From: Methylotenera_A sp046594915
GTDB taxonomy: Bacteria > Pseudomonadota > Gammaproteobacteria > Burkholderiales > Methylophilaceae
Direction: 5' to 3'
DNA length: 64,000 nucleotides
Assembly: GCA_046594915.1 (NCBI GenBank)
Contig: JBKJRC010000004.1
Location: forward strand, 62,001-126,000
In this document: positions 27,598 through 36,089 of the stretch, piece by piece
Layout of the letters: each line of letters begins with the position of its first letter
Numbering within the stretch: position 1 is the first letter of the stretch
Notes under the pieces: generated by a model
What the model saw: only the letters and a program-made list of their open reading frames with translations
Told to the model about the DNA's origin: nothing
The model's database searches: none
Program-made: the position numbers and the translations under genes

Positions 27598-28530
27598 ATG
27601 GCACTTTCAAGTATGCAATTTGACGATGACACAACGAATTTAAATGATCGGGCGAATAGGGTTTCTGAAACAAATCACTATCATCCTAACCACACATCCA
27701 GCGCGGTTTCCTGGGGTGCGATATTTGCTGGCGCTACAGCCATCGTGACGCTTTCATTAATGCTGATGATTTTAGGTACCGGCTTGGGTTTATCCTCCGT
27801 TTCACCGTGGTCGCAAGCTGGTGTTAGCGCAGCAACTTTTGGTATTTCTACCATTTTGTGGTTAACGTTTACCCAAATTACTGCTTCTGGCATGGGCGGT
27901 TTTCTATCTGGCAGACTCAGAACAAAATGGCTGGCCACGCATTCGGATGAAGTATATTTTCGCGATACCGCGCATGGCTTTTTAAGCTGGGCAGTCGCCT
28001 CATTATTTACAGCCGCGTTGTTAACTTCTGTGATTAGCGCAATTGTAGGCAGCAGTGTTCAAGCTGGCGCAAGTGTGGCGGGAAATGTGGCAACGGGTAT
28101 TATGGAAAAAACTGATCTTGGCGAAAACTCAACGGGTTATTTTATCGATTCGCTATTTAGAAAAGACGTGAATGCGATTGCAAGCTTACCTGTTGCAGAA
28201 AATCCAGCCAACCCTAATGCAGAAGTATTTAGTATCTATGCCAAAGCAATGGCTGCCGGCGCCTTGCCTGCGGATGATATTAAATATGTTGCTCAGTTGA
28301 TTGCGCAACGTACTGGAATATCTCAAGTTGAGGCTGAACAACGCGCGACCGATACTTACAACAAGATGCAAACAGAAATCAACAAGGCCAAAAAATCAGC
28401 CACAGATTCGATTAATACAGTGAGAAAAGCCACCATTTACGCCTCATTATGGCTGTTTGTTTCGCTACTGATTGGCGCATTTACTGCTAGCTTAGCGGCT
28501 ACTTGGGGCGGTCGATTTCGCGATGCTTAA
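27598..28530 (+). CDS. polytopic membrane protein, function unknown
   Basis: 310 aa from ATG 27598, which has AAGGGG at ribosome-site distance; an upstream extension to 27529 would run through the palindromic motif. Four hydrophobic segments are apparent: near 38-65 (WGAIFAGATAIVTLSLMLMI), 75-105, 120-150 and 275-300. A long polar loop (about 165-265) carries a KKSATDSINTVRK helix. The family is often seen next to stress genes but has no assigned role. It is followed by a 23-aa hydrophobic peptide gene. Confidence 0.65.
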   Translation: MALSSMQFDDDTTNLNDRANRVSETNHYHPNHTSSAVSWGAIFAGATAIVTLSLMLMILGTGLGLSSVSPWSQAGVSAATFGISTILWLTFTQITASGMGGFLSGRLRTKWLATHSDEVYFRDTAHGFLSWAVASLFTAALLTSVISAIVGSSVQAGASVAGNVATGIMEKTDLGENSTGYFIDSLFRKDVNAIASLPVAENPANPNAEVFSIYAKAMAAGALPADDIKYVAQLIAQRTGISQVEAEQRATDTYNKMQTEINKAKKSATDSINTVRKATIYASLWLFVSLLIGAFTASLAATWGGRFRDA

Positions 28531-28574
28531 TTAAAACTTAACCTTTTAACTTTACTCATTTTTCGGAGATATCC

Positions 28575-28646
28575 ATGCGTTCACTACTGTTATTATTTTT
28601 GGGCATTCCTATTCCAATCATTATTCTGATTGCCATATTTACATAA
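28575..28646 (+). CDS. 23-aa hydrophobic membrane peptide
   Basis: A short open frame with a clear ribosome site (CGGAGAT) ahead of the ATG. The product is a single membrane-spanning helix beginning MRSLLLLFLGIPIPIIILI. The PIPII core and the ribosome site argue that it is real. Similar tiny peptides are seen in many proteobacteria, to my memory. It follows the membrane protein gene by 44 bases and is closed by a strong terminator. Confidence 0.6.
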   Translation: MRSLLLLFLGIPIPIIILIAIFT

Positions 28647-28674
28647 TTTGTTAACTTAATCAGCTTATAAAAAA

Positions 28675-28708
28675 GCCGTATCGAACCATCCGTTCGATAC
28701 GGCTTTTT
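28675..28708. terminator. strong bidirectional terminator
   Basis: A perfect 12-bp stem GCCGTATCGAAC / GTTCGATACGGC with loop CATCC, an A-run before it and TTTTT after it. It separates the plus-strand peptide gene from the convergent alcohol dehydrogenase and can act on both strands. Confidence 0.92.
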
Positions 28709-28744
28709 ACTTTAATTTTTTGCCCGAAATTAAGGGTTAAGTTA

Positions 28745-29794
28745 TTAAGTGTTAAGTGTTGCCATATCAATCACAAAGCGATATTTAACATCACCTTTGA
28801 GCATGCGTTCGTAAGCTTGCTCAATATCCTTTATAGCGATGATTTCTATATCCGACGTAATATTGTGCTCTGCACAAAAATCCAGCATTTCTTGCGTTTC
28901 CTTTATGCCGCCAATTAATGAGCCCGCAATCTGCCTGCGTTTAAATATCAGATTGCCGATATTTGGAGACGGATGCGGATGTTCTGGCACACCGTTTAGG
29001 CACATGGTGCCATCGCGTTTCAATAATTCAGTAAACGCATCCAGTTGATGCGCGGCAGCCACTGTATTCAGAATAAAGTCGAAACTTTTAACATGCTTTT
29101 TCATTTCTTCTGCATTTTTGGAGATAACCACTTCATCCGCGCCCAGTTTTTTTGCATCTTCAACTTTATCAGGTGAAGTGGTAAACAGCACCACATGCGC
29201 ACCCATTGCATGCGCCAATTTTACCGCCATATGACCCAAGCCACCTAAGCCAACAATGCCAACTTTGCTACCAGGCCCAACTTTCCAGTGTTTTAATGGC
29301 GAATAAGTGGTAATACCAGCACACAGCAATGGCGCCACTGCGGCGAGATCTAGCTTATCGGAAACATGCAGCACAAAATGCGCATCGACCACTATTTGAT
29401 TGGAATAGCCACCGTATGTCATTTTGCCGTTATGTTTATCTGGGCTGTTATAGGTAAATATTTCCTGATCGCAATATTGTTCTAAGCCATCTGTGCAATC
29501 TGGGCAAACTCGGCACGAATCGACCAAACAGCCGACTCCCGCTAAATCGCCTACGTTAAATGTAGTGACTTTTGAACCCACCGCTATGACGCGCCCAACA
29601 ATTTCATGCCCAGGCACTACTGGATAAACCGTGTTTTGCCATTCGTTACGCGCTGTGTGCAAATCGGAGTGGCAAACGCCACAAAATAGAATCTCGATTT
29701 GCACGTCATTCACACCTAAGTCACGACGCTCAAAATTGAAGGGTGCTAATTTTTCTTTAGCAGCGTGTGCGGCATAGCCAATTACTTTGCTCAT
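28745..29794 (-). CDS. zinc-dependent NAD(P) alcohol dehydrogenase (YahK/CAD-like)
   Basis: A 349-aa medium-chain dehydrogenase/reductase. CGVCHSDLHTARNEW (catalytic zinc Cys/His), GHEIVGRV, the structural zinc cluster CLVDSCRVCPDCTDGLEQYC and the cofactor loop GLGGLGHMAVKLAHAMG are all present. LFTTSPDK after the loop favours NADPH. The family reduces aldehydes such as cinnamaldehyde. It is alone on the minus strand. Confidence 0.93.
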   Translation of the reverse strand: MSKVIGYAAHAAKEKLAPFNFERRDLGVNDVQIEILFCGVCHSDLHTARNEWQNTVYPVVPGHEIVGRVIAVGSKVTTFNVGDLAGVGCLVDSCRVCPDCTDGLEQYCDQEIFTYNSPDKHNGKMTYGGYSNQIVVDAHFVLHVSDKLDLAAVAPLLCAGITTYSPLKHWKVGPGSKVGIVGLGGLGHMAVKLAHAMGAHVVLFTTSPDKVEDAKKLGADEVVISKNAEEMKKHVKSFDFILNTVAAAHQLDAFTELLKRDGTMCLNGVPEHPHPSPNIGNLIFKRRQIAGSLIGGIKETQEMLDFCAEHNITSDIEIIAIKDIEQAYERMLKGDVKYRFVIDMATLNT

Positions 29795-30029
29795 ATTATT
29801 CCTTTTTACAAAAGTCTATTTTTAGTCATTGACTATTTTTAGCTAATTATTAGTGTTAATCAAGTGCCGGGTTTCAAAATTTCCCTAGTGCAGATTTTAC
29901 CAGCCCATATCATACAGGCCATTAAAATTGAGTAGGATCAGCATTTTATCCTGCAGTTAACATGCAATTTTATCCAAGCAAAAAGATGATTTACCTCGGC
30001 TAATATAGGCCAAAAATTATGGATATTCT

Positions 30030-30043
30030 GTGCGTTTACGCAC
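30030..30043 (+). promoter_or_regulatory. copy 4 of GTRYGTTNNCRYAC motif
   Basis: GTGCGTTTACGCAC, perfect 6-bp arms GTGCGT/ACGCAC. It lies 236 bases upstream of the dehydrogenase start (minus) and 413 bases before kbp (plus), so the target is unclear. Confidence 0.4.
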
Positions 30044-30156
30044 TTAAAACGTATATGCCTACGTAATTTAGCATTAGCGAATAAGGCTGGATAAGCTAGA
30101 CCTGAAGTTTGAAAACGCGACTGTGCTTTAAGAAAAAAATGTAAAGCGAAAATGAA

Positions 30157-30183
30157 AAAGCCCTACATTTCTGTAAGGCTTAT
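30157..30183 (-). terminator. hairpin downstream of tRNA-Phe
   Basis: AAGCC-C-TACA / TGTA-A-GGCTT with loop TTTC, one mismatch, A-run on the plus side. On the minus strand the A-run gives a U-rich tail directly after tRNA-Phe, so it is a likely terminator. Confidence 0.6.
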
Positions 30184-30188
30184 CAATT

Positions 30189-30264
30189 TGGTGGCCGGGG
30201 ACAGAATCGAACTGTCGACACGCGGATTTTCAATCCGCTGCTCTACCGACTGAGCTACCCGGCC
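30189..30264 (-). tRNA. tRNA-Phe (anticodon GAA)
   Basis: A 76-nt cloverleaf on the minus strand with encoded CCA. The acceptor GGCCGGG pairs with CCCGGCC, the D-arm is GCTCAGTCGGTAGAGC, and the anticodon stem-loop GCGGA-TTGAAAA-TCCGC carries GAA. The T-loop is TTCGATT. Confidence 0.97.
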
Positions 30265-30456
30265 AGCATGCAAACCAAATTTAACGATTTGCAAGTCGCG
30301 CATTATAGCAAACTTCGCGTCAATTAACACAGCGTAGCTCAATTTAATTCAAACTAAAGTGGTCATGGCAGATTAGATGCACTATGATTAGCGATAGCGC
30401 AGATAAGGCAAATTAAGCTATTTGATTAATTCAACAAAGCTAACAAGGAGATTTAA

Positions 30457-30957
30457 ATGGGCATGTTTTCATTTATTAAAGAGGCAGGCGAAAAATTGTT
30501 TGGTATTGGTGAAGCAAAAGCCGCGGACTTAACAGCGAAAAAAGACCCAACACCAGTCAATGTAGATGCTGCAAATAAAGCCGCCGCCAATGCAATTGCA
30601 ACTTATGTTGCCAAAATGAATTTATCGGCGCGCGATTTAGATATCGGTTTTGATGGTGCGTCTGGCACGGTAATTGTACAAGGCATGGCCGATACACAAG
30701 AAATCAAAGAAAAGATTTTATTGTGCTGCGGCAATGTAGCGGGCGTTGAGCATGTTCAAGATCAATTAGGTGTGGTTGAAGCGGCAACTGAACCGCAATT
30801 TTATACCGTGGTAAGTGGCGATACATTATCTAAGATTGCAAAACAATTTTATGGCAATGCCAATGCTTATATGGGAATTTTTGAGGCAAATAAGCCAATG
30901 TTAAGCCATCCTGATAAAATATATCCGGGGCAAATGTTACGCATTCCACCGCAATAG
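30457..30957 (+). CDS. kbp: BON-LysM potassium-binding protein Kbp (YgaU)
   Basis: 166 aa. A short amphipathic start (MGMFSFIKEAGEKLFGIG) precedes a BON domain (about 35-105, with LDIGFDGASGTVIVQGMADT) and a C-terminal LysM domain (about 113-163, FYTVVSGDTLSKIAKQFYG). The E. coli homologue is a cytoplasmic K+ sensor induced by osmotic stress. AAGGAG upstream of the ATG is a strong ribosome site. A small lipoprotein gene follows 38 bases later. Confidence 0.92.
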   Translation: MGMFSFIKEAGEKLFGIGEAKAADLTAKKDPTPVNVDAANKAAANAIATYVAKMNLSARDLDIGFDGASGTVIVQGMADTQEIKEKILLCCGNVAGVEHVQDQLGVVEAATEPQFYTVVSGDTLSKIAKQFYGNANAYMGIFEANKPMLSHPDKIYPGQMLRIPPQ

Positions 30958-30995
30958 TTTTTATTTATAATCGTTTTTTATAAGGGAGTTTTACC

Positions 30996-31283
30996 ATGAA
31001 TACATTTTTACGCGCGTTATTAGCAGGCGTTTTTGCAGTTACATTGTTGGCTGGTTGCAATAAATCAGACGAGGCCATTGACAACATGAAAGAAGAAATG
31101 GGTGAGGCAGTAGACGCCACTAAAGACGCGGCTGGTGCTGTTGCAAAAGAAACCAAAGAAGTGGTGACTGACGCAGCAAAAGACGCAGCCGCAGCGACAT
31201 CTGAAGCGGCAGCTGAAGCAAAAGCAGAAGCTGTTGATGCGGTGCAAGCTGCAAAAGATGCTGCTAACGATGTCAAGAAATAA
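30996..31283 (+). CDS. small Ala/Lys/Glu-rich lipoprotein
   Basis: 95 aa. The lipobox LLAGC (Cys near 21) marks a lipoprotein. The mature part is one long amphipathic helix built of AKDAA/AVDAT-type 11-residue repeats, resembling LEA-like or apolipoprotein-like helices. The ribosome site AAGGGAG is strong. With kbp upstream it suggests an osmotic or envelope stress unit (inference). Confidence 0.72.
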   Translation: MNTFLRALLAGVFAVTLLAGCNKSDEAIDNMKEEMGEAVDATKDAAGAVAKETKEVVTDAAKDAAAATSEAAAEAKAEAVDAVQAAKDAANDVKK

Positions 31284-31345
31284 ATTAAACAGTCGCTTGG
31301 CTAATCTTTAGCGATTAATTTAAACACATTTTTAGTTTAAATTTA

Positions 31346-31377
31346 GCCCGTAAAGCTGAAAAGTTTTGCGGGTTTTT
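31346..31377 (+). terminator. rho-independent terminator after the lipoprotein gene
   Basis: CCCGTAAA pairs with TTTTGCGGG (one G-U wobble) and is followed by TTTTT, 63 bases downstream of the stop and just ahead of cobT. Confidence 0.75.
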
Positions 31378-31394
31378 CATTTACACTTACTCGC

Positions 31395-32453
31395 ATGAAG
31401 ACTTTTAGCATTTTGCCGTTAGATACCAGCTTGCTGGCTGACTTAACACAAAAAATCAATCAAAAAACTAAACCGTTGGGCGCACTGGGTAAACTAGAAG
31501 CCATAGCACTGCAAATCGGCCAAATTCAGCACACGCTTACACCGCAGCTAAATCGGCCAACCATACTAGTATTTGCTGGCGATCATGGCATTACCCATAA
31601 TAATGTCAGCCATTATCCACAAACTGTCACCGCGCAAATGGTGCTCAATTTTTTGCTAGGCGGCGCAGCGATTAATGTTTTTGCTAAGCAAAACCAAATA
31701 ACACTGCGTGTGATTGATTCGGGAGTTAACCATATTTTTGATGCAAAAAATGATTTAGTTAACCCATTAATTGATGCAAAAATCGATTTGGGTACACGCA
31801 ACTTTTTAAATGAGCCAGCCATGACTTTAAACCAATGTGAGCAAGCACTCACATCTGGCGCTAAGATTGCTAGCTCTGAGATTGATAAAGGCTGTAACGT
31901 AATTGGCTTTGGTGAAATGGGCATTGGAAATACATCGTCAGCCAGCGCATTAATGAGCGTGCTTTGTGAAATTCCCATTGCACAATGCGTAGGCCGCGGC
32001 ACTGGTTTAGATGACGCAGGTTTAAGCCATAAAACTGCCACTTTAAAGCAAGCCATTCAAAACCATGCTTTAAATACATCCGATACTTTGCAAGCACTGG
32101 CAACTTTTGGTGGTTTTGAAATCGCGATGATGACAGGCGCGATGCTAGCTGCGGCGCAACAGAAAGCGTTGTTACTGATTGATGGCTTTATTGCGACTGC
32201 GGCATTACTAGTCGCCTATAAAATGCAGCCTAATATTTTAGATTACTGCATCTTCGCGCATTGCTCAAATGAGCAGGCGCATCGGCGATTATTGACTTAT
32301 TTAAAAGCAAAACCGTTGCTGGATTTAGAATTGCGATTGGGTGAAGGCACTGGTGCCGCGCTGGCTTATCCATTAGTGCAAGCGGCGGCTAACTTTTTAA
32401 ATGATATGGCGAGTTTTGCCAGTGCTGGCGTTAACCAAGCTCATCATACATAA
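31395..32453 (+). CDS. cobT: nicotinate-nucleotide:dimethylbenzimidazole phosphoribosyltransferase
   Basis: A 352-aa cytoplasmic enzyme making alpha-ribazole phosphate from DMB and NaMN for the lower ligand of B12. KTKPLGALGKLE, FAGDHGITHNNVSHYPQTVT (the catalytic region) and EMGIGNTSSASALM are family motifs. The terminal Glu in LGEGTGAALAYPL is conserved. First gene of the plus-strand cobT-cobS-cobC set. Confidence 0.96.
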   Translation: MKTFSILPLDTSLLADLTQKINQKTKPLGALGKLEAIALQIGQIQHTLTPQLNRPTILVFAGDHGITHNNVSHYPQTVTAQMVLNFLLGGAAINVFAKQNQITLRVIDSGVNHIFDAKNDLVNPLIDAKIDLGTRNFLNEPAMTLNQCEQALTSGAKIASSEIDKGCNVIGFGEMGIGNTSSASALMSVLCEIPIAQCVGRGTGLDDAGLSHKTATLKQAIQNHALNTSDTLQALATFGGFEIAMMTGAMLAAAQQKALLLIDGFIATAALLVAYKMQPNILDYCIFAHCSNEQAHRRLLTYLKAKPLLDLELRLGEGTGAALAYPLVQAAANFLNDMASFASAGVNQAHHT

Positions 32454-32487
32454 CTCAACTAAGTAAAAACTGAACCAAATATTGATT

Positions 32488-33282
32488 ATGCAAAAAGAAT
32501 GGCGAAATTTTTTGTTGGCTTTAGGGTTTTTTACCCGCATTGCTGTGCCAAGTTTCAGCCATTTTCAAGAGTCTGACTTAAATCACGCCAGCAAATATTT
32601 TCCATTGATTGGCATCATCATTGGCGCAATAGGTGCATTAAGTTTTTATATTGCACACTTATTTTTACCGTTGTCTATTGCAGTGTTAATCAGCATGGCA
32701 TCCACTATTTACGCAACAGGCGCTTTTCACGAAGACGGCCTGGCCGACAGCGCAGATGGGCTTGGTGGCGGTTGGGACAAAGATAAAATTCTCACTATCA
32801 TGCAAGATTCCAGGCTTGGAACGTATGGCGCAGTGGCTTTATTTTTAATGCTATTGGCAAAATTTCAAATACTGAATGCATTTAATCCAGCCATCATCGC
32901 TGCCACGTTAATCACGGCGCATGCGTTAAGCCGCTTGTGTGCTGTGTGGATGATGCAAAGTTTAGATTACGTTAAATTCAGCGGCAAATCCAAACCGCTT
33001 GCCACGCAAATCAATAAAGGCAATTTGCTGCTTGCGCATTTTTTTGGTTTTTTGCCATTTTTTATGGTGATTATTGTATTAAGTTTAAATAATCACTCCT
33101 ATTTGGTCACTGCAAAATTTGTGATTATGACGCTAATTCCAGTCAGTTTAAGCTGGCTTTGGTGGCGCCAAAAAATCAAACGTTGGCTAGGCGGTTACAC
33201 GGGCGACTGCTTGGGTGCAACGCAGCAAATCACTGAGTTGGCGTTTTATTTAGGCGTTTTAGCGTGGAGTATCAACATTTGA
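32488..33282 (+). CDS. cobS: adenosylcobinamide-GDP ribazoletransferase (cobalamin synthase)
   Basis: 264 aa from ATG 32488; an upstream TTG would add two residues. It is a multi-helix membrane enzyme that joins AdoCbi-GDP and alpha-ribazole(-5'-P). FFTRIAVPSF at the N-terminus and GAFHEDGLADSADGLGGGWDKDKIL with its acidic cluster are the signatures, followed by MQDSRLGTYGA. Located 34 bases after cobT; its end overlaps the next gene. Confidence 0.95.
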   Translation: MQKEWRNFLLALGFFTRIAVPSFSHFQESDLNHASKYFPLIGIIIGAIGALSFYIAHLFLPLSIAVLISMASTIYATGAFHEDGLADSADGLGGGWDKDKILTIMQDSRLGTYGAVALFLMLLAKFQILNAFNPAIIAATLITAHALSRLCAVWMMQSLDYVKFSGKSKPLATQINKGNLLLAHFFGFLPFFMVIIVLSLNNHSYLVTAKFVIMTLIPVSLSWLWWRQKIKRWLGGYTGDCLGATQQITELAFYLGVLAWSINI

Positions 33283-33851
33283 AACTTTTTTTAATCCGGC
33301 ATACTTCTTTGCAGGTGCCTGCTGGTGTTTGCTATGGGCAAAGTGATGTTGATGTAGCAGCCAGCTTTATAGATGAAGCGCAGCAAACCCAGCAAAAGCT
33401 GATTAACACGCAATTTAATGCTGTATTCACCAGCCCATTACAGCGTTGCTTAAAGCTTGCACACACATTAAATTTTGGCAAACCAATTGTAGATAATCGG
33501 CTGATGGAATTGCATTTTGGCGATTGGGAAATGTCAACTTGGGACGATATTCCACGCAATATTTTTGACGTATGGGCGCATGATTACGCCAACTTAGCGC
33601 CGCCAAATGGCGAAACCTTTAGCCAGCTACAACAGCGCGGCATTGATTTTTTAGAAGAAATTTTAACGCGCTATCCAACTGGCAATATCGCGATTGTGAC
33701 ACACGGCGGCATGATTCGCGCCCTGCTGGCGCATGTGTTAAAAATGCCGCTTAAAGGCTTATTTAGATTCACCATTGATTACGGCAGCATCACACAGCTG
33801 GAGTTTGGCGAAGCCAATACAGTACCCAAAATTAATTTTGTAAATGTTTAA
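33264..33851 (+). CDS. cobC: alpha-ribazole phosphatase (histidine phosphatase family)
   Basis: 195 aa with the phosphohistidine signature LIRHTSL near the N-terminus, SPLQRCLKLAHTL, the acidic ELHFGDWE motif, and THGGMIRALL carrying the second His. It dephosphorylates alpha-ribazole-5'-phosphate or cobalamin phosphate. Two starts are possible: GTG 33264, or TTG 33279 (MKLFLIRHT), which overlaps the cobS stop, has GGAG at good distance and matches family N-termini better. cobT-cobS-cobC form one operon. Confidence 0.88.
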   Translation: MEYQHLKLFLIRHTSLQVPAGVCYGQSDVDVAASFIDEAQQTQQKLINTQFNAVFTSPLQRCLKLAHTLNFGKPIVDNRLMELHFGDWEMSTWDDIPRNIFDVWAHDYANLAPPNGETFSQLQQRGIDFLEEILTRYPTGNIAIVTHGGMIRALLAHVLKMPLKGLFRFTIDYGSITQLEFGEANTVPKINFVNV

Positions 33852-33872
33852 TTTTTTGTGCGTTTTTTAGTG

Positions 33873-34094
33873 TTAAGTAGTGGAAACAACCGTGATAATG
33901 CTATCAAAACATTCCACTACATGCCCCGCCCGAATCTTGGCCGTTTTACGTAACTCAACTTCGCCGTCAACTTTTACAATACCATCGGCCACAAACGCTT
34001 TACCTTGGCCACCGCTATCGGCGATGCCTGTGGTTTTAAGCAAATCACATAGTGCAATAAATTCGCCTTTTAATTCAAATGTGCTACTTTGCAT
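33873..34094 (-). CDS. S4-domain RNA-binding protein (YbcJ-like)
   Basis: A 73-aa protein consisting of one S4 fold: FIALCDLLKTTGIADSGGQGKAFV, then VKVDGEVELRKTAKIRAGHVVE. These small basic proteins bind RNA; the exact role is unknown. It is the last gene on the minus strand after cobU. Confidence 0.85.
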   Translation of the reverse strand: MQSSTFELKGEFIALCDLLKTTGIADSGGQGKAFVADGIVKVDGEVELRKTAKIRAGHVVECFDSIITVVSTT

Positions 34095-34111
34095 GCGTTT
34101 CCTTTAAAAAC

Positions 34112-34672
34112 TTACCCTTTTAATTTAAGTGGCAAACCTGCCGCAATAAATACCACTTCATTTGCTAATTGCGCTACTGCCTGGTTTAACCTGCCTTGTT
34201 CATCCTGAAATTGCCGGTTAATCGCGCCCAAAGGCACAATGCCCATGCCCACTTCGTTACTCACCAATATCACTTTTCCTGCCAAATTGGGCAATGTTTC
34301 CAATAATTCGGCACGTTCATATTGCCAATCCATTGTTTCTGGCTGCGCGCAATCGGGGCAAATACATTGCGCCAGCCATAAGCTTAAACAATCCACAATG
34401 ACGCACTCGCCCGTTTTTGCTTGTTGTTGCAAAAGCTGTGCTAATTGATGCGCTTGCTCAATGGTTTTCCAGTGTGCAAGACGTCTTGTTTTGTGATGCG
34501 CCACACGCTGGCCAAATTCGTCATCAAACACCAAAGCGGTTGCGATATAGGTGACAGGTAAGCCCGTTTCTATCGCTAGTTGTTCCGCGTAACGACTTTT
34601 GCCAGAGCGTGCACCGCCTAAAACCAGCGTGATTTTACAAGTGTTATTTTGTTGCATGATGGCCCCAAGCAT
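34112..34672 (-). CDS. cobU: bifunctional adenosylcobinamide kinase/guanylyltransferase
   Basis: A 186-aa enzyme that phosphorylates adenosylcobinamide and adds GMP. The P-loop LVLGGARSGKSRYAE and the VAHHKTRR segment with the guanylylated His are visible, with DCLSLWLAQ and SNEVGMGIVP. The first 8 residues may be extra (MLGAIMQQ; an internal ATG gives MQQNNTCKITLVLGG). Its 5' end overlaps bluB by 29 bases or less depending on the start, so coupling is likely. Confidence 0.94.
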   Translation of the reverse strand: MLGAIMQQNNTCKITLVLGGARSGKSRYAEQLAIETGLPVTYIATALVFDDEFGQRVAHHKTRRLAHWKTIEQAHQLAQLLQQQAKTGECVIVDCLSLWLAQCICPDCAQPETMDWQYERAELLETLPNLAGKVILVSNEVGMGIVPLGAINRQFQDEQGRLNQAVAQLANEVVFIAAGLPLKLKG

Positions 34673-35318
34673 TTTCCATCAACATTTCTGTCAGTGGTTT
34701 TTGTAGTTTCCAGCCCGTTTCTACTAGCATCGGCTCTTTATAAAAACTAGCAACATGCCCTAAACATATTACCGCTATTGGCTTTGCGCCATCTGGCATT
34801 TTTAATAGTTGCGCTAATTGAATCGGATCAAAAAGTGACACCCAACCCATTCCCAACCCTTCTGCCCGTGCGGCCAGCCACATGTTTTGTATGGCACAAC
34901 TAACCGATGCAATATCCATTTCTGGCAGGGTGCGACGACCAAATACTTGTGCATCGCGTTTGTCGCACAAGCTAACTACCAATAATTCGCCGCATTCTAA
35001 AATACCTTCTACCTTTAAGCGCAAAAATTCGGCCATGCGCGCAGTGGTTTCGTACTCGCCAATGGCTTGAGCAGTCTTAATGCGCTCTGCGTTAACTTGC
35101 TTATGAATGGCTTGGCGCAGCTCAATATCGGTGATACGGATAAATCGCCACGGTTGCATCAAACCAACGCTGGGCGCGTGATGCGCGGCTTGCAAGATTT
35201 TCTGCAACACTGCGTTATCAACAGGTGTCGGCAAAAAGTGCCGCATATCGCGCCGCTCGGCAATCACTTTATAAATTGCAGCTTGCTCTTGAGGGCTATA
35301 AGCGTGGCGATTATGCAT
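34644..35318 (-). CDS. bluB: 5,6-dimethylbenzimidazole synthase BluB
   Basis: A 224-aa flavin-destroying nitroreductase-like enzyme that converts FMNH2 to DMB. VIAERRDMRHFLPTPVD, HHAPSVGLMQPWRFI and RAEGLGMGWVSLFDP match the BluB fold, including the Asp and Ser residues near the flavin. The cell can therefore make the lower ligand consumed by CobT. Upstream is a terminator that separates it from btuM. Confidence 0.94.
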   Translation of the reverse strand: MHNRHAYSPQEQAAIYKVIAERRDMRHFLPTPVDNAVLQKILQAAHHAPSVGLMQPWRFIRITDIELRQAIHKQVNAERIKTAQAIGEYETTARMAEFLRLKVEGILECGELLVVSLCDKRDAQVFGRRTLPEMDIASVSCAIQNMWLAARAEGLGMGWVSLFDPIQLAQLLKMPDGAKPIAVICLGHVASFYKEPMLVETGWKLQKPLTEMLMENAWGHHATK

Positions 35319-35342
35319 GGCGATGATGAATGGTTTTGGCGT

Positions 35343-35371
35343 AAAAAAAGCCGCCTTAAATTAAGCGGCTT
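35343..35371 (-). terminator. terminator between btuM and bluB
   Basis: On the minus strand, AAGCCGC and GCGGCTT close a 10-nt loop and are followed by TTTTT. It should end the riboswitch-controlled btuB-btuM message and may leave bluB-cobU partly independent. Confidence 0.8.
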
Positions 35372-35387
35372 AAGCCATTAACAGGCA

Positions 35388-36002
35388 TCAACTTTTTGAA
35401 GTTTGCAAGGTGTTAACATGATGCACAATATTTAATTTGCGTAAAACTGCCACAGTTAACCAAACAAAAGCAAAATACAGCATTGAAAATCCCATCCAGT
35501 TTGGCAAATATTCCCAACCATGTTGCATGGATTCTATTAACCCTTTAGCTGGAAAACGGCCAGAAAACAAATAATAGGTTTGTGTAGAAATTACAAAAGC
35601 CACAAATGTAGTTGCCAAACTCACTAAAACATAACTCAACATGGCTTTAAGATTAGGTGCGAACACATCTTTTTGTTTACTTAACCATAAGCCGCCTAAC
35701 CACATTGCGCCATAAGCTGGAATTAAGCCCCAATAACCATTGGTTAAGCAAAAACCCTGCGCAGGGTCAAAAGCGGCTGCGCCAAAATCAATCACGGTTG
35801 CCAATATAAAAAATAGCGCAAACCAAGTCGCGCAGCTTTTATTATCAGAGCCTAGCAATAAACCGCCCAATAAAAATAATACTAAGCTGGCGTCAGGTAA
35901 AGAAACCTGCGTAAGCACGTGGCTACCGCGGGTTAACAGCATAAAAAATGCAATTGTGGCAGCGACGATGAGTTGTTTAGATAAAGTTAAATTGTTTTGC
36001 AT
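35388..36002 (-). CDS. btuM: BtuM-type solitary cobalamin transporter
   Basis: A 204-aa membrane protein with about six helices. GSHVLTQVSLPDASLVLFLLG and the loop GFCLTNGYWGLIPAYGAMW agree with the BtuM family, in which a cysteine (Cys80 in the Thiobacillus protein, here Cys84) contacts the cobalt. These are ECF S-component relatives that can take up B12 across the inner membrane without a dedicated module. It lies 87 bases downstream of btuB, under the same riboswitch (inference). Confidence 0.85.
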   Translation of the reverse strand: MQNNLTLSKQLIVAATIAFFMLLTRGSHVLTQVSLPDASLVLFLLGGLLLGSDNKSCATWFALFFILATVIDFGAAAFDPAQGFCLTNGYWGLIPAYGAMWLGGLWLSKQKDVFAPNLKAMLSYVLVSLATTFVAFVISTQTYYLFSGRFPAKGLIESMQHGWEYLPNWMGFSMLYFAFVWLTVAVLRKLNIVHHVNTLQTSKS

Positions 36003-36089
36003 AGTAAATCCTGTACTTAACGCTTAAAAAGCCACAAATAAATAATATCGAATCATACCATTTAGTGGCTTTTAAGATGAAAATCAATG

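Larger units (their letters stand above)
29795..30188. other. intergenic region with one palindromic motif and a hairpin
   Basis: 394 bases between the dehydrogenase start and tRNA-Phe. It carries GTGCGTTTACGCAC (30030-30043) and the AGCC/GGCT hairpin at 30157-30183. Only tiny frames without ribosome sites are present, so I call no gene. Confidence 0.5.
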
